From JAZPYZ01 sp045544455 (GTDB lineage Bacteria > Bacillota > Clostridia > Oscillospirales > Acutalibacteraceae): a DNA stretch of 64,000 bases. The notes under the pieces were generated by a model, which saw nothing but the letters and a program-made list of their open reading frames with translations, had not been told where the DNA came from and searched no databases. The first letter of the stretch is position 1, and every line of letters starts with the position of its first letter. The translations under genes were made by a program, and so were the position numbers. Location of the stretch: contig JAZPYZ010000018.1 of assembly GCA_045544455.1 (NCBI GenBank), forward strand, positions 13,987-77,986. Reading direction: 5' to 3'. Below, piece after piece: positions 35,849 to 44,827 of this stretch.

Positions 35849-36739
35849 TTATTTGGGCATTTTGGCCAAGTGTTTGGCCAACATCACGAGCGCTTTCTGA
35901 TACCGGTCGCGAATCACTTCGGGCATCTCTTTACCATGCGCGTGGGTTTCAATCGACAACGCACCGTCGAACCCAATCTCATGCAGTGCGCGGGAGAATT
36001 CGTTCCATTGATACGCGCGGGAATAATCGCGCCAATCCTTTGCACCGAAGAAGGGGAGGAAATGTTCATCCTGTCCTTTACCACGGTTGTCGTGTACGTG
36101 CACCGATGCCAGATATTCCTTGCCGATGAGTTTCACCGATTCTGCTAGATCCTCTTTGCACACAAAGCAGTGACCGGTATCCAAACATACCTTCATGTTC
36201 GGAGAATTGATCTTTTTTACAAATTCCAAGATCTCGGCCGGCCGCGATAAGGTCAACGCCGGAAACGGCATGTTTTCAAAGTTGATTACCACGTTGTGTT
36301 TTTCGGCGACCTTAACGAGTTTCGAGAAGAACTCGAAGTTCATCTCATAAAACGTCTCCGGTTCGGGATTTTCCCAACAACCGAACGGCATAATGGGGTG
36401 GATAATCCAGTTTTTGATCCCCAAAATGGCGGTCGCTTCGATCGAACGGCTCATTTTTTCAAACCGTTCGGCGCGATCTTCTTCGGTCGCGTCCTGCGGC
36501 GGATACCGCCACGGACCGTGTGCCTGATACAGTTCTATGCCGATCTCTTCGGCGGCTTGTTTGGTGTCGAGGAAATATTGTTCAAATTCCGCTTGTGGCA
36601 GTTTAAACAAATCGCTATCCACTTGACCGACAATGCCGTAATCGATGCAGTCGTACCCCAACGATTTGATCTTTTTCATGCCGGCGACAAAATCGTCCCC
36701 GTACCGAAAATACGAACTCGATACAATACCGATCTTCAT
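35849..36739 (-). CDS. Sugar phosphate isomerase/epimerase (AP endonuclease 2 fold), copy B
   Basis: 296 residues of the xylose-isomerase-like TIM barrel family. The metal ligands are consistent with VVINFENMP (Glu), MKVCLDTGHCFV (Asp, His), HVHDNRG (His) and LSIETHA (Glu). Very similar in arrangement to the preceding gene, with the shared segments AHGPWRYPP and NFENMPFPALTL, so they are tandem duplicates. They probably isomerise or epimerise keto-sugars or oxidised sugars made by the FAD enzyme. Confidence 0.9.
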   Translation of the reverse strand: MKIGIVSSSYFRYGDDFVAGMKKIKSLGYDCIDYGIVGQVDSDLFKLPQAEFEQYFLDTKQAAEEIGIELYQAHGPWRYPPQDATEEDRAERFEKMSRSIEATAILGIKNWIIHPIMPFGCWENPEPETFYEMNFEFFSKLVKVAEKHNVVINFENMPFPALTLSRPAEILEFVKKINSPNMKVCLDTGHCFVCKEDLAESVKLIGKEYLASVHVHDNRGKGQDEHFLPFFGAKDWRDYSRAYQWNEFSRALHEIGFDGALSIETHAHGKEMPEVIRDRYQKALVMLAKHLAKMPK

Positions 36740-36743
36740 AGCG

Positions 36744-37715
36744 TTATTCCCCCTTTTCCACGATATCCGCCAAATAGTTGAGCGAATCCACCAGCGTTTG
36801 TTCCATTTCAAAGCGTACGTCGTCCGGTACCGGCGGTTCCACCGAGCATTCCACCGTCAACGCGCCTTCGTAACCGATCTCGCGCAAGGCTTCGGCAAAC
36901 GCGTGCCAGTTGCCCACGCCGGTGAACGGTAACCAGTGAATGTCTTCTTTGCCGTTGTTGCCGTGGATGTGGAAGGTGGACAGGTATTCTTTGCCAATCT
37001 GGCGTACCGCGTCTTCCATCGGAACACCGCACACCAAACTGTGCCCGGTATCCAAACACACTTTCATGTGCGGGGAATCGATTGCCTTAACAAAATCGAC
37101 GATCTCCTGCGGTCTGGCCAAGGTCAGCGCCGGGAAGGGCATATTTTCAAAGTTGATCACCACGTCGAGTTTCTCCGCCACTTTAACCAGTTCGGAGAAG
37201 AAATCAAAGTTGATCTTCCAAAATTCTTCCGGGTTGGGGTTTTGCCACGCACCGTACGGCATCAACGGGTGAATAACAAAGTTTTTGCACCCAAGATACG
37301 CGCAGGCTTCCATTTCGCGCACCATCATGCCAAACCATTCGGCACGATCTTCCACGGTGCCGTCTTTCGGCGGATACCGCCACGGACCGTGCACTTGTTC
37401 GATGCCCATCCCGACTTCGTCTGCAATCTTGCGAGCGGCCGTATAGTAGGTTTTCAGTTCTTCGTCCGAAGCATCTTTCAGTGCCCCGCATGCGAGAGAT
37501 ACCAAGTTGCAATCCATGGTATCGTAACCAAGTTCTTTCATGGTTTCCAATGCCGCACGAAGTTTTACAACGTCTTCTTCCAAAACGCCGTTCATCAAGA
37601 ACAACGTCTGTCTGCCCATATTGTCGAATCCCAGTTTGTGGTGATGTTCCACCAATTCCCGCATTTTCGGGGTATCGGGTTTGATCCACGCACTGGCTCT
37701 ACCACCGATCTTCAT
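36744..37715 (-). CDS. Sugar phosphate isomerase/epimerase (AP endonuclease 2 fold), copy A
   Basis: 323 residues. The same segments as copy B are present (VHGPWRYPPKDG, NFENMPFPALTL, MKVCLDTGHSLVCG, FHIHGNNG). Start at 37715 chosen for GTGAGGCG upstream; the longer frame has no ribosome site. Copies A and B are separated by 4 bases and form an operon. Confidence 0.9.
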   Translation of the reverse strand: MKIGGRASAWIKPDTPKMRELVEHHHKLGFDNMGRQTLFLMNGVLEEDVVKLRAALETMKELGYDTMDCNLVSLACGALKDASDEELKTYYTAARKIADEVGMGIEQVHGPWRYPPKDGTVEDRAEWFGMMVREMEACAYLGCKNFVIHPLMPYGAWQNPNPEEFWKINFDFFSELVKVAEKLDVVINFENMPFPALTLARPQEIVDFVKAIDSPHMKVCLDTGHSLVCGVPMEDAVRQIGKEYLSTFHIHGNNGKEDIHWLPFTGVGNWHAFAEALREIGYEGALTVECSVEPPVPDDVRFEMEQTLVDSLNYLADIVEKGE

Positions 37716-37837
37716 ACACAACGCCTCACTTTGCTCGCCCGCTTTTATCGGACGTTTTCTTGTTTTAAGAATAGCATAAACGCCGCATAAAAACAATAAA
37801 ATATTGCACAAAATTGCCTTTCAAAAAGTGGCGTTTG

Positions 37838-39232
37838 TTACGAAACAGTGCTTTTTTCAGCCGGCTCGGTCGGTTTGGGAGCGTGCGGTACTTTATCAGC
37901 CAGAAGGGCCGGCCAGTTGGTGGTGAGATAGAGGAACACACCAAGTCCTCCGTCCGCAACCCAGGAACCAACCCACCCGATGAACACGCCGTACATACCG
38001 TACGTTCCGACCAACAACGCCGTCAACACGATCCGCACGATCGAACCGAACATCGTGGTCGCGATCAGCGCACGCATCACGCCGCATCCGCGGAAATACG
38101 AGTGGAACAGGTTTCCCAACATGTTAAAGATAATAAACGGCATGCAATATTGCGCAAACTGTGCCGCATAAGTCGCCGCCATCCCAGTGTCCCCCGTGCC
38201 GAGAAACAACGTGGATACCCCATTCGGGAACAGGACGCAGGCCAACATCCCGGGCAGGGTGACGATCAAGCCTTGCAACGCGCCGGCACGCACCCCTTTT
38301 TTCAGGTTACCCAGTTCGCCGGCACCGATCGATTGCGCTGTATATGCGGACAGAGCCTTCGAGGCGTTGAATATCAATGCGGTGCACAAAGAGGTGAGTT
38401 TCGTCTGCACCGAATACGCCGCCGAGGCATCCGCGCCGAGCATATTGGTGAAGGGGGAGAGGATCATGCTGGCAAAATACATCGACAACTGCTGAAACGA
38501 GGTCGGCAACGAATAGCGGAGTATGTCCGGTAACAACATGCGGTCAAACCGCGTTTTCAGATTTTGAACACCCATCTCTTTGTAACAACGCCGCAACTTG
38601 AACAGATATATAATGACGACCGTCAGATTACCGGCGATGCTGGAGATCGCCAATCCCATCGGCCCGATGTTGAAACAACCCACGATGATTAGATTGCCGA
38701 CCAAATTGATCGACATCGACAAAATGGACATCACAGAGGTGAATCCGCTGACACCAAACGCGTGCATCACGCAGACAAACGCGTGGTGGAAGATAAACAG
38801 CGGTAACCCGATCATATACACGATAAAATACGCCGCCGCATCTTGGCGAAGTGCCGGATCAACCTGTAAAAAATCAAAAATGATCGGTTGACAGAGAATG
38901 ATCAATATCGAAGTGGCGATTACCGCCGCCCCCATCAGTAAAAAGTTGGTGGTCACGGCTTTTTTGATTCCGGCGTAATCTTTGGCCCCAAACATCTTGG
39001 CCAGCAACACCCCAAATCCGGTGCTATATCCCCAAAAGATGGACGACACAAACTGAATAAACGGTTCGGTCGCGCCCAGCGACGCCAACCCATTATCAAA
39101 AAACCATCCGGCCATGATGGCGTTGACGGTGCTGAACATCTGGCTGAGCACCCCGGACAACACCAACGGAATGGAAAACAGAAAGAAGGTTTTGTAAATG
39201 TTTCCTTTGGTCAGATCTTTCACCGTGCTCAT
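37838..39232 (-). CDS. MATE-family efflux transporter
   Basis: 464 residues with twelve hydrophobic segments and two MatE halves; characteristic PLVLSGVLSQMFSTVNAIMAGW and GLASLGATEPFIQFVSSIFWGYSTGFGVLL. Unlike the copy at 29952-31346 it begins with an ATG at 39232 and a rather weak ribosome site (CGGAG directly upstream); a TTG at 39244 is an alternative. Divergent from the DeoR gene, in the same cluster as the isomerases. Confidence 0.88.
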   Translation of the reverse strand: MSTVKDLTKGNIYKTFFLFSIPLVLSGVLSQMFSTVNAIMAGWFFDNGLASLGATEPFIQFVSSIFWGYSTGFGVLLAKMFGAKDYAGIKKAVTTNFLLMGAAVIATSILIILCQPIIFDFLQVDPALRQDAAAYFIVYMIGLPLFIFHHAFVCVMHAFGVSGFTSVMSILSMSINLVGNLIIVGCFNIGPMGLAISSIAGNLTVVIIYLFKLRRCYKEMGVQNLKTRFDRMLLPDILRYSLPTSFQQLSMYFASMILSPFTNMLGADASAAYSVQTKLTSLCTALIFNASKALSAYTAQSIGAGELGNLKKGVRAGALQGLIVTLPGMLACVLFPNGVSTLFLGTGDTGMAATYAAQFAQYCMPFIIFNMLGNLFHSYFRGCGVMRALIATTMFGSIVRIVLTALLVGTYGMYGVFIGWVGSWVADGGLGVFLYLTTNWPALLADKVPHAPKPTEPAEKSTVS

Positions 39233-39240
39233 CTCCGTTG

Positions 39241-39334
39241 ACAATGAGAAATTGAACTGCTATAATCATAGTAAATTTATCAAGAATTTGCAATATGAGT
39301 TTAAAATGTTGACAAATTCTCATGTTTTCTCATG
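39241..39334. promoter_or_regulatory. Divergent promoter/operator region of the DeoR regulator
   Basis: The 94 bases between MATE and DeoR contain CAATGAGAA near one end and two TTCTCATG boxes (39317-39324 and 39328-39335), i.e. repeated, oppositely oriented TCTCAT/ATGAGA motifs, plus a TATAAT at 39261-39266 on the plus strand. Suggests an operator bound by DeoR. Confidence 0.5.
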
Positions 39335-39349
39335 AAAAGAGGGGTATTT

Positions 39350-40090
39350 ATGCACCAAAACGACCGTTTGGAAGATATTCTGAGAATTTTGAAAAAGCAT
39401 GGGTACGTCACGGTCAAGTTTTTGACCGAAGAATTGCATTATTCCACCGCCACCATCAACCGCGATCTCAACCGTTTGCAGGAGCAACAGTTGGTTAAAC
39501 GCAGTTACGGAGGAGTGGAGATCGTCGAACAGCAGGGGATTCCGCTGCGGTTTCGCTACCACAAGATGCGCGCCGCCAAAGACCATATTGCGAAATGCGC
39601 CGCGACCTATATCCAAGATGGCGACGTGGTGTTTATCGATGCTACCACGACAACACAGTGCATGGTTCCGCACATCGTCAACAAAGATATCACCGTCATC
39701 ACCAACAACCTCACCATCGTGTCGTATCTGAGCGAACACGGGGTCAAGGTGGTGTGTACCGGCGGCACAGTGGTAGAGGTCCCCTGTTTTCTCGGAGGAC
39801 GAGATGCCCTCGCTACCATCGATCGGTACCGCGCGGATAAACTGTTTTTCTCGGCAGGCACGTTGTTGGAAGACGGCCAGATCGGCCGGGTGAATTTTGA
39901 AATTGTATCGGCGATGCGTCGCCACGCGAAAGAAACCTTTCTACTCGTCGACCACGAAAAGTTTGGTGCCAAAACGCTGGACGTGCGCATGAGTTTAAAC
40001 GACGTAGACTATGTGATTAGCGATTGTGAGATCGATGCACCCCTTAGAGAAACGTTCCCGAACGTGCAATTCATCCAAGCGCGGGATTGA
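39350..40090 (+). CDS. DeoR-family transcriptional regulator
   Basis: 246 residues with an N-terminal winged HTH (DILRILKKHGYVTVKFLTEELHYSTATINRDL) and a C-terminal DeoR sensor of the sugar-phosphate-isomerase-like fold (DGDVVFIDATTTTQCMVPHI, TNNLTIVSYLSE, VCTGGTVVEV, DKLFFSAGTL). Start at 39350, after AAGAGGGG; an earlier ATG (39332) lacks a ribosome site. Probably controls the adjacent minus-strand cluster in response to a sugar phosphate. Confidence 0.92.
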   Translation: MHQNDRLEDILRILKKHGYVTVKFLTEELHYSTATINRDLNRLQEQQLVKRSYGGVEIVEQQGIPLRFRYHKMRAAKDHIAKCAATYIQDGDVVFIDATTTTQCMVPHIVNKDITVITNNLTIVSYLSEHGVKVVCTGGTVVEVPCFLGGRDALATIDRYRADKLFFSAGTLLEDGQIGRVNFEIVSAMRRHAKETFLLVDHEKFGAKTLDVRMSLNDVDYVISDCEIDAPLRETFPNVQFIQARD

Positions 40091-40116
40091 CCAAGTGGCT
40101 TTGCCTGTGCTATAAT
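40087..40116 (+). promoter_or_regulatory. Promoter of proBA
   Basis: TTGACC, 18-base spacer, TATAAT, overlapping the stop of the DeoR gene. Confidence 0.75.
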
Positions 40117-40147
40117 ACCGTATTATCTCTTGTGGGAGTGAACCCAA

Positions 40148-40942
40148 ATGTCGAACATTCAACAAGCCAAACGCATTGTCATTAAGGTCGGTACCTCTAC
40201 CTTGACCTATCAAAACGGCAAGGTGAATATCCGCGCTATCGACGCGTTGTGTCGGGTGTTGTGCGATCTGCAAAACGCCGGCCACGAAATGGTGCTGGTC
40301 AGTTCCGGCGCGGTCGGCGTCGGCGTCGGGAAGTTGGGCCTTTCCGCCCGCCCGAAAGAACTTAGCGAAAAACAGGCATGCGCCGCGGTTGGACAGTGTG
40401 AATTGATGTTTTTATACGATAAACTCTGCAGCGAATACCACCAAACGGTGGCGCAGATCTTGTTGACGTATGACGTGACTGCCGAAGAAACCAAACGCCG
40501 CAACGTTATCAATACCTTCCGGTCGTTGATGCAGATGGGCGTCATACCGGTGGTTAACGAAAACGATACCGTCGCCACCGACGAACTTGAAGGCGACCAT
40601 TTTGGCGATAACGATACCTTGTCGGCTATCGTGGCCGAACTGGCCGAAGCCGATTTGTTGGTATTGCTCACCGATATCGACGGATTATACACCGCCGATC
40701 CGCGAAAAGATCCCGATGCTACCAAGATCGATAAACTCGTCGGTGTGAGTGAGGCGGATATCGCGCTTGCCGGTGGGGCCGGTTCGGCCAGAGGCACCGG
40801 CGGCATGCACACCAAACTCGTTGCCGCGCGGCACGCGTTGCGGTTTGATATCCCCACCGTTATCATGGCCGGTGACCAACCGGCACGGTTGTATGACCTG
40901 CTCGCCGGCGAAGCCGTCGGCACCCTGATCGATAAGGAGTAA
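40148..40942 (+). CDS. proB: Glutamate 5-kinase (ProB), short form
   Basis: 264 residues, against ~370 for E. coli ProB; the C-terminal PUA domain is absent, as in many clostridial ProB. The amino-acid-kinase core shows IVIKVGTSTL, VSSGAVGVGVGKL, VIPVVNENDTVATDE and ARGTGGMHTKLVAARHA. First step of proline synthesis from glutamate (gamma-glutamyl phosphate). proA follows after 5 bases; proC is not in the window. Confidence 0.96.
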   Translation: MSNIQQAKRIVIKVGTSTLTYQNGKVNIRAIDALCRVLCDLQNAGHEMVLVSSGAVGVGVGKLGLSARPKELSEKQACAAVGQCELMFLYDKLCSEYHQTVAQILLTYDVTAEETKRRNVINTFRSLMQMGVIPVVNENDTVATDELEGDHFGDNDTLSAIVAELAEADLLVLLTDIDGLYTADPRKDPDATKIDKLVGVSEADIALAGGAGSARGTGGMHTKLVAARHALRFDIPTVIMAGDQPARLYDLLAGEAVGTLIDKE

Positions 40943-40947
40943 TCGAT

Positions 40948-42195
40948 ATGTTTGATATACGTGCTTTGGCCGCCCGTGCGCGCACAGCGTCAGTCGGTCT
41001 GGCGACGGCCGATACCGCCGCCAAAAATGCCGCGCTTGCCGCGATGGCCGATGCCATCGATGCTAAGCGCCGAGAGATTTTAACCGCGAACGCCGCCGAT
41101 ATCGAAGCGGCCGCCGCGGCCGGCCTTTCGCCCCAACTGATCGAACGGTTGACCTTAAACGATGCGCGGATCGACGGGATTTGTGCCGGTATTCGCAACG
41201 TGATTTCGTTGCCCGATCCGATTGGCGAGACGATCGATGCGTTCACCACCGAGACCGGTTTGGATATCCGGAAAATTCGGGTACCGTTCGGGGTGATCGG
41301 CATCATCTACGAAGCGCGTCCCAACGTCACGGCGGACGCCGCGGCGTTGTGTCTCAAAGCCGGCAGTGCGGTGATCCTGCGCGGCGGGAAAGAGGCGATT
41401 CGTTCCAACACGGCGTTGGTGGGCGCGATGCGCGCCGGTCTTTCGTCTGTCGGACAAGATCCCGACGTGGTGCTGTTGGTGGAAGATACCTCTCGCGAAA
41501 CCGCCACCGCCATGATGAAACTTAACGGTCTGATCGACGTGTTGATTCCGCGCGGCGGTGCCGGTTTGATTCGCACCCTGGTCGAGAACGCGACCGTACC
41601 GGTCATCGAAACCGGTACCGGCAACTGCCATGTATACGTGGATGCCGCCGCCGATATCGAGATGGCAAAAAACATCATCGTCAACGCCAAAGCGTCTCGT
41701 CCGTCGGTATGTAATGCGGCCGAAACCTTGTTGGTTCATCGCGATATCGCCGCCAAAGCGTTGCCGGTCTTAGCTGCGGCGCTCAAAGAGGCCGGCGTAT
41801 CCTTGCGTGGTTGTGACCGTGCGTGTTCGTTGATCCCGTTTGAGATCGAACCGGCGACCGACGCCGATTTTGCTACCGAATTTTTAGATTATATCTTAGC
41901 GGTTCGGGTGGTCGATTCGCTGGATGAAGCGGTTGCCCACATCCGCCGTTATACCACCGGCCACAGCGAATGTATCGTCACCGCGGACGAAACGGCCGCT
42001 TCGCGGTTCGCCGCCGCTATTGATGCCGCCGTGGTGTACGTCAATGCCTCCACCCGTTTTACCGACGGGGGTGAGTTCGGCTACGGCGCGGAAATCGGCA
42101 TCTCCACCCAAAAACTGCATGCGCGCGGCCCGATGGGGTTGCGTGAAATGACCTCGATGAAATACCTGGTTCGGGGAACCGGACAAATTCGATAA
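40948..42195 (+). CDS. proA: Gamma-glutamyl phosphate reductase
   Basis: 415 residues of the aldehyde dehydrogenase fold. Reduces gamma-glutamyl phosphate to glutamate semialdehyde. Motifs: PFGVIGIIYEARPNVT, RGGKEAIRSN, LIPRGGAGLI, the catalytic-Cys segment KASRPSVCNAAETLLVH, and NASTRFTDGGEFGYGAEIGIST near the end. Operon with proB. Confidence 0.98.
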   Translation: MFDIRALAARARTASVGLATADTAAKNAALAAMADAIDAKRREILTANAADIEAAAAAGLSPQLIERLTLNDARIDGICAGIRNVISLPDPIGETIDAFTTETGLDIRKIRVPFGVIGIIYEARPNVTADAAALCLKAGSAVILRGGKEAIRSNTALVGAMRAGLSSVGQDPDVVLLVEDTSRETATAMMKLNGLIDVLIPRGGAGLIRTLVENATVPVIETGTGNCHVYVDAAADIEMAKNIIVNAKASRPSVCNAAETLLVHRDIAAKALPVLAAALKEAGVSLRGCDRACSLIPFEIEPATDADFATEFLDYILAVRVVDSLDEAVAHIRRYTTGHSECIVTADETAASRFAAAIDAAVVYVNASTRFTDGGEFGYGAEIGISTQKLHARGPMGLREMTSMKYLVRGTGQIR

Positions 42196-42213
42196 AACAA
42201 AGGGGTGACCTAC

Positions 42214-43008
42214 GTGAACGATTGGGAAAAACTCGAAACGTCTGCCGAAGATTTAGCAACCGAACCGATTTTTACCGCCGAAGAGGTGGAAGAGATCGTC
42301 CAACGCCGGGCTCACACCCGTCGATCCAAACTGGCGGCTCCGCTTGGCTTTATCTTATTGTTGCTTTCGGCGATCGGTGTGTTTGCGATCGTGGACCTGG
42401 CGATCGGGTTGATCGCCGGCATCGGCAATATCGACGAAGTGTCTGTCGCCGCGACCGATTTTCTGAAACCGATCTTGGTTCAAGCGCCTGCTTCACTCGA
42501 TTCCACCGACGATAACGAACGCGACGATCTGATCATGGCGGCCATTTGGCGTGTGGTAGAGGATGAACGTATTCGCCAACTGCAACAACACACCACCGAT
42601 GGTCGGTATCCGGTCGATGAATACGGTCGCTACCGATTGCCGATCGATAACGTAAACGCGGCATATGCCACCTTGTTTGGAGACGATGCTAAACCGCACC
42701 ACCATTCGATCGGAGAGGCGGAAAACAAGGCGTTGATCACCCAATACGATAAAAAGGACGGTTGTTACTACGTGCCGTCCACCGCCGCGTCGTCGTTGTA
42801 TCACACCATCTTGATCGACGCATCGCGCAAAGGAAACGTGTTGTCGCTCGAAATCGGCTTTGTGCCGACGATGGATCTGTCGTATGACGATCAAGGCCGG
42901 CTCATCGAACCCGAACCGAGCGCCGCCGTATATCGGCAAGTGTATGCGGTCAAGGTGCTCGATGAAGATAAAGGTAAATTCGCGTTACAATCCATCACCG
43001 ACAAATAA
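42214..43008 (+). CDS. Membrane-anchored protein of unknown function
   Basis: 264 residues: charged cytoplasmic N-terminus (~1-35), one transmembrane helix (LGFILLLLSAIGVFAIVDLAIGLIAG, given here only in part as ~43-65), then a polar extracytoplasmic domain with KKDGCYYVPSTAASSLYHTI. GTG start after AAAGGGGTGACC. Cotranscribed after proA. No recognised family. Confidence 0.7.
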   Translation: MNDWEKLETSAEDLATEPIFTAEEVEEIVQRRAHTRRSKLAAPLGFILLLLSAIGVFAIVDLAIGLIAGIGNIDEVSVAATDFLKPILVQAPASLDSTDDNERDDLIMAAIWRVVEDERIRQLQQHTTDGRYPVDEYGRYRLPIDNVNAAYATLFGDDAKPHHHSIGEAENKALITQYDKKDGCYYVPSTAASSLYHTILIDASRKGNVLSLEIGFVPTMDLSYDDQGRLIEPEPSAAVYRQVYAVKVLDEDKGKFALQSITDK

Positions 43009-43013
43009 AACAA

Positions 43014-43049
43014 AAAGAGACTTTGCCAAACAGCAAAGTCTCTTTTTTA
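43014..43049. terminator. Bidirectional terminator
   Basis: AAAGAGACTTTGC / GCAAAGTCTCTTT stem with flanking A and T runs. Confidence 0.88.
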
Positions 43050-43052
43050 TGT

Positions 43053-43694
43053 TCAAAATTCAATCGCCGGCAGTTCGGAGAAATCGTAGATATACCAATC
43101 GGCTACCGATTTGATCTCCTCCACAAACTCATCGGAACTCGGATCGTACACACCACACACGCGCATACCGGCGGTTTTAGCGGTTTTGTCCGCGTTGTAG
43201 TTATCGTCCAAAAACAACACCTTGTCCACCGGAACACCGATCTTTTTCGCCGCCATGTGATAGATGGCCGGATCGGCTTTACTGGTGTTGAAATCGTCGC
43301 AAGACCACACGTTGGTAAACAGATCGTAGAGTCCGTTGCGTTTCAAACACGGATCCAACACCGAGTGGGGGCTCGCGGTCAGCACGTTCAGATCATCGCC
43401 GCGCGCTTTCAGTTGTGTTAATACCTCGACCACGTGCTCTTTCGCTACGATACGATTGACGTAATCGTCTAGCGCATATTCGTTCGCCAAAGCCACAATA
43501 TCGTCTTTTTTCATGTTTAGGCCCAGCGAGATGTAATATTCTGCCGTTCCGCCGTATCCAAGCGGTGTAATGGTTTTCACCAAATCGTCGCCGTAGGGGA
43601 TATCGTTTTCATCAAGCAACCGTTTCATCACCGCTACGAAAGTCGGCATCGAATCCACCAACGTCCCGTCAAAATCAAACAAATAATACGCCAT
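43053..43694 (-). CDS. HAD-superfamily phosphatase (phosphoglycolate-phosphatase-like)
   Basis: 213 residues. Motif I YLFDFDGTLVDS, motif II LTASPHS, motif III K in NTSKADPAIY, motif IV VLFLDDNYNADKTAKTAG. Substrate unknown; similar proteins act on small sugar phosphates or phosphoglycolate. Monocistronic. Confidence 0.9.
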   Translation of the reverse strand: MAYYLFDFDGTLVDSMPTFVAVMKRLLDENDIPYGDDLVKTITPLGYGGTAEYYISLGLNMKKDDIVALANEYALDDYVNRIVAKEHVVEVLTQLKARGDDLNVLTASPHSVLDPCLKRNGLYDLFTNVWSCDDFNTSKADPAIYHMAAKKIGVPVDKVLFLDDNYNADKTAKTAGMRVCGVYDPSSDEFVEEIKSVADWYIYDFSELPAIEF

Positions 43695-43764
43695 TGCCGG
43701 TAACCCCCCGCCCCAAAAAACTATCGCATATTATATCACAAATCTCATGTTTGTCAATCTACAA

Positions 43765-43800
43765 AAAAAGCGGATGCCGGGTAGGCATCCGCTTTTTTAC
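43765..43800. terminator. Terminator after the SPFH gene
   Basis: AAAAAGCGGATGCC / GGCATCCGCTTTTT stem; serves the minus-strand SPFH gene. Confidence 0.85.
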
Positions 43801-43805
43801 AAAAC

Positions 43806-44747
43806 TCAGTTATCACAACAGGGATCGACCTTTTCGGGTGTTACCGGGGTGGCGGCCGGCACGGTCGTGTCACCAAGTCCGGTCGTTTCCGAGAACAACA
43901 CGTTTGCTTTGGTCATGTTGACAGCATCGGTTGGCACAATGATTTTAGACGCACGTCCGTTAGACATCGACACCAGCGCTTCATACTTTTTCAGTTCCAA
44001 CAAAGCCGTATCGGCACCGACTTTTTTAAGTGCCGCCAACCCGTCCGCCTCTGCTTGTTTGGCCAGCAAAATGGCTTTGGCCTCACCTTCGGCTCGGGCG
44101 ATCCGCGCATCGCGTTCCCCTTCTGCAGCGAGGATCATCGCTTGTTTATCCCCTTCTGCCCGGGTGATGACCGCCGCCTTGTGTCCTTCGGCTTCGAGCA
44201 AGGTTTCGCGGCGATCGCGTTCCGCTTTCATTTGTTTTTCCATAGCGTTTTGGATTTCGGCCGGCGGAATGATATTTTTTAATTCCACGCGATTAACCTT
44301 AATGCCCCATTGATCGGTGGCCGAGTCCAAGATATCGGTCATTTTACCGTTGATGGTATCGCGCGAGGTCAAGGTATCGTCCAATTCAAGTTCGCCCACC
44401 AAGTTACGCAAGGTGGTCGCGGTCAGATTGGATAACGCGCTGATCGGATTAACGGCGCCATACGTAAACAGTTTCGCATCAAACACCTTAAAATACACTA
44501 CGGTGTCGATCTGCATGGTGACGTTATCTTTTGTGATTACCGGTTGCGGTGGCGAATCCAATACCTGTTCTTTAAGTGTGACCTTTTTAGCGATCCGATC
44601 GATGATCGGAACCAAAAAGTGCAAACCGGCGGTCCAGGTTTTCTGGTATTTACCCAGCCGTTCCACCACAAATTCGGTCGCTTGCGGCACGATCTTCAGT
44701 CCCACCGCCAACACCAACATAACGATTACCAATACAATCCAAGCCAT
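43806..44747 (-). CDS. SPFH/stomatin-family membrane protein (QmcA-like)
   Basis: 313 residues. N-terminal membrane helix (MAWIVLVIVMLVLAVG), then the SPFH domain (VPQATEFVVERLGKY, GLHFLVPIIDRI, ITKDNVTMQIDTVVYFKV), then a long heptad-rich coiled coil (residues ~180-260, EAEGHKAAVITRAEGDKQA). Scaffolds membrane microdomains. No adjacent NfeD gene. Start at 44747 fixed by the helix; the longer frame has no ribosome site. Confidence 0.92.
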   Translation of the reverse strand: MAWIVLVIVMLVLAVGLKIVPQATEFVVERLGKYQKTWTAGLHFLVPIIDRIAKKVTLKEQVLDSPPQPVITKDNVTMQIDTVVYFKVFDAKLFTYGAVNPISALSNLTATTLRNLVGELELDDTLTSRDTINGKMTDILDSATDQWGIKVNRVELKNIIPPAEIQNAMEKQMKAERDRRETLLEAEGHKAAVITRAEGDKQAMILAAEGERDARIARAEGEAKAILLAKQAEADGLAALKKVGADTALLELKKYEALVSMSNGRASKIIVPTDAVNMTKANVLFSETTGLGDTTVPAATPVTPEKVDPCCDN

Positions 44748-44827
44748 ATAAATCACCCTTTCTTTATGGTGTATGTCTAATGATAGTATAATATGCTGCC
44801 AAATATCTGTCAACGATATTTGTCGAA

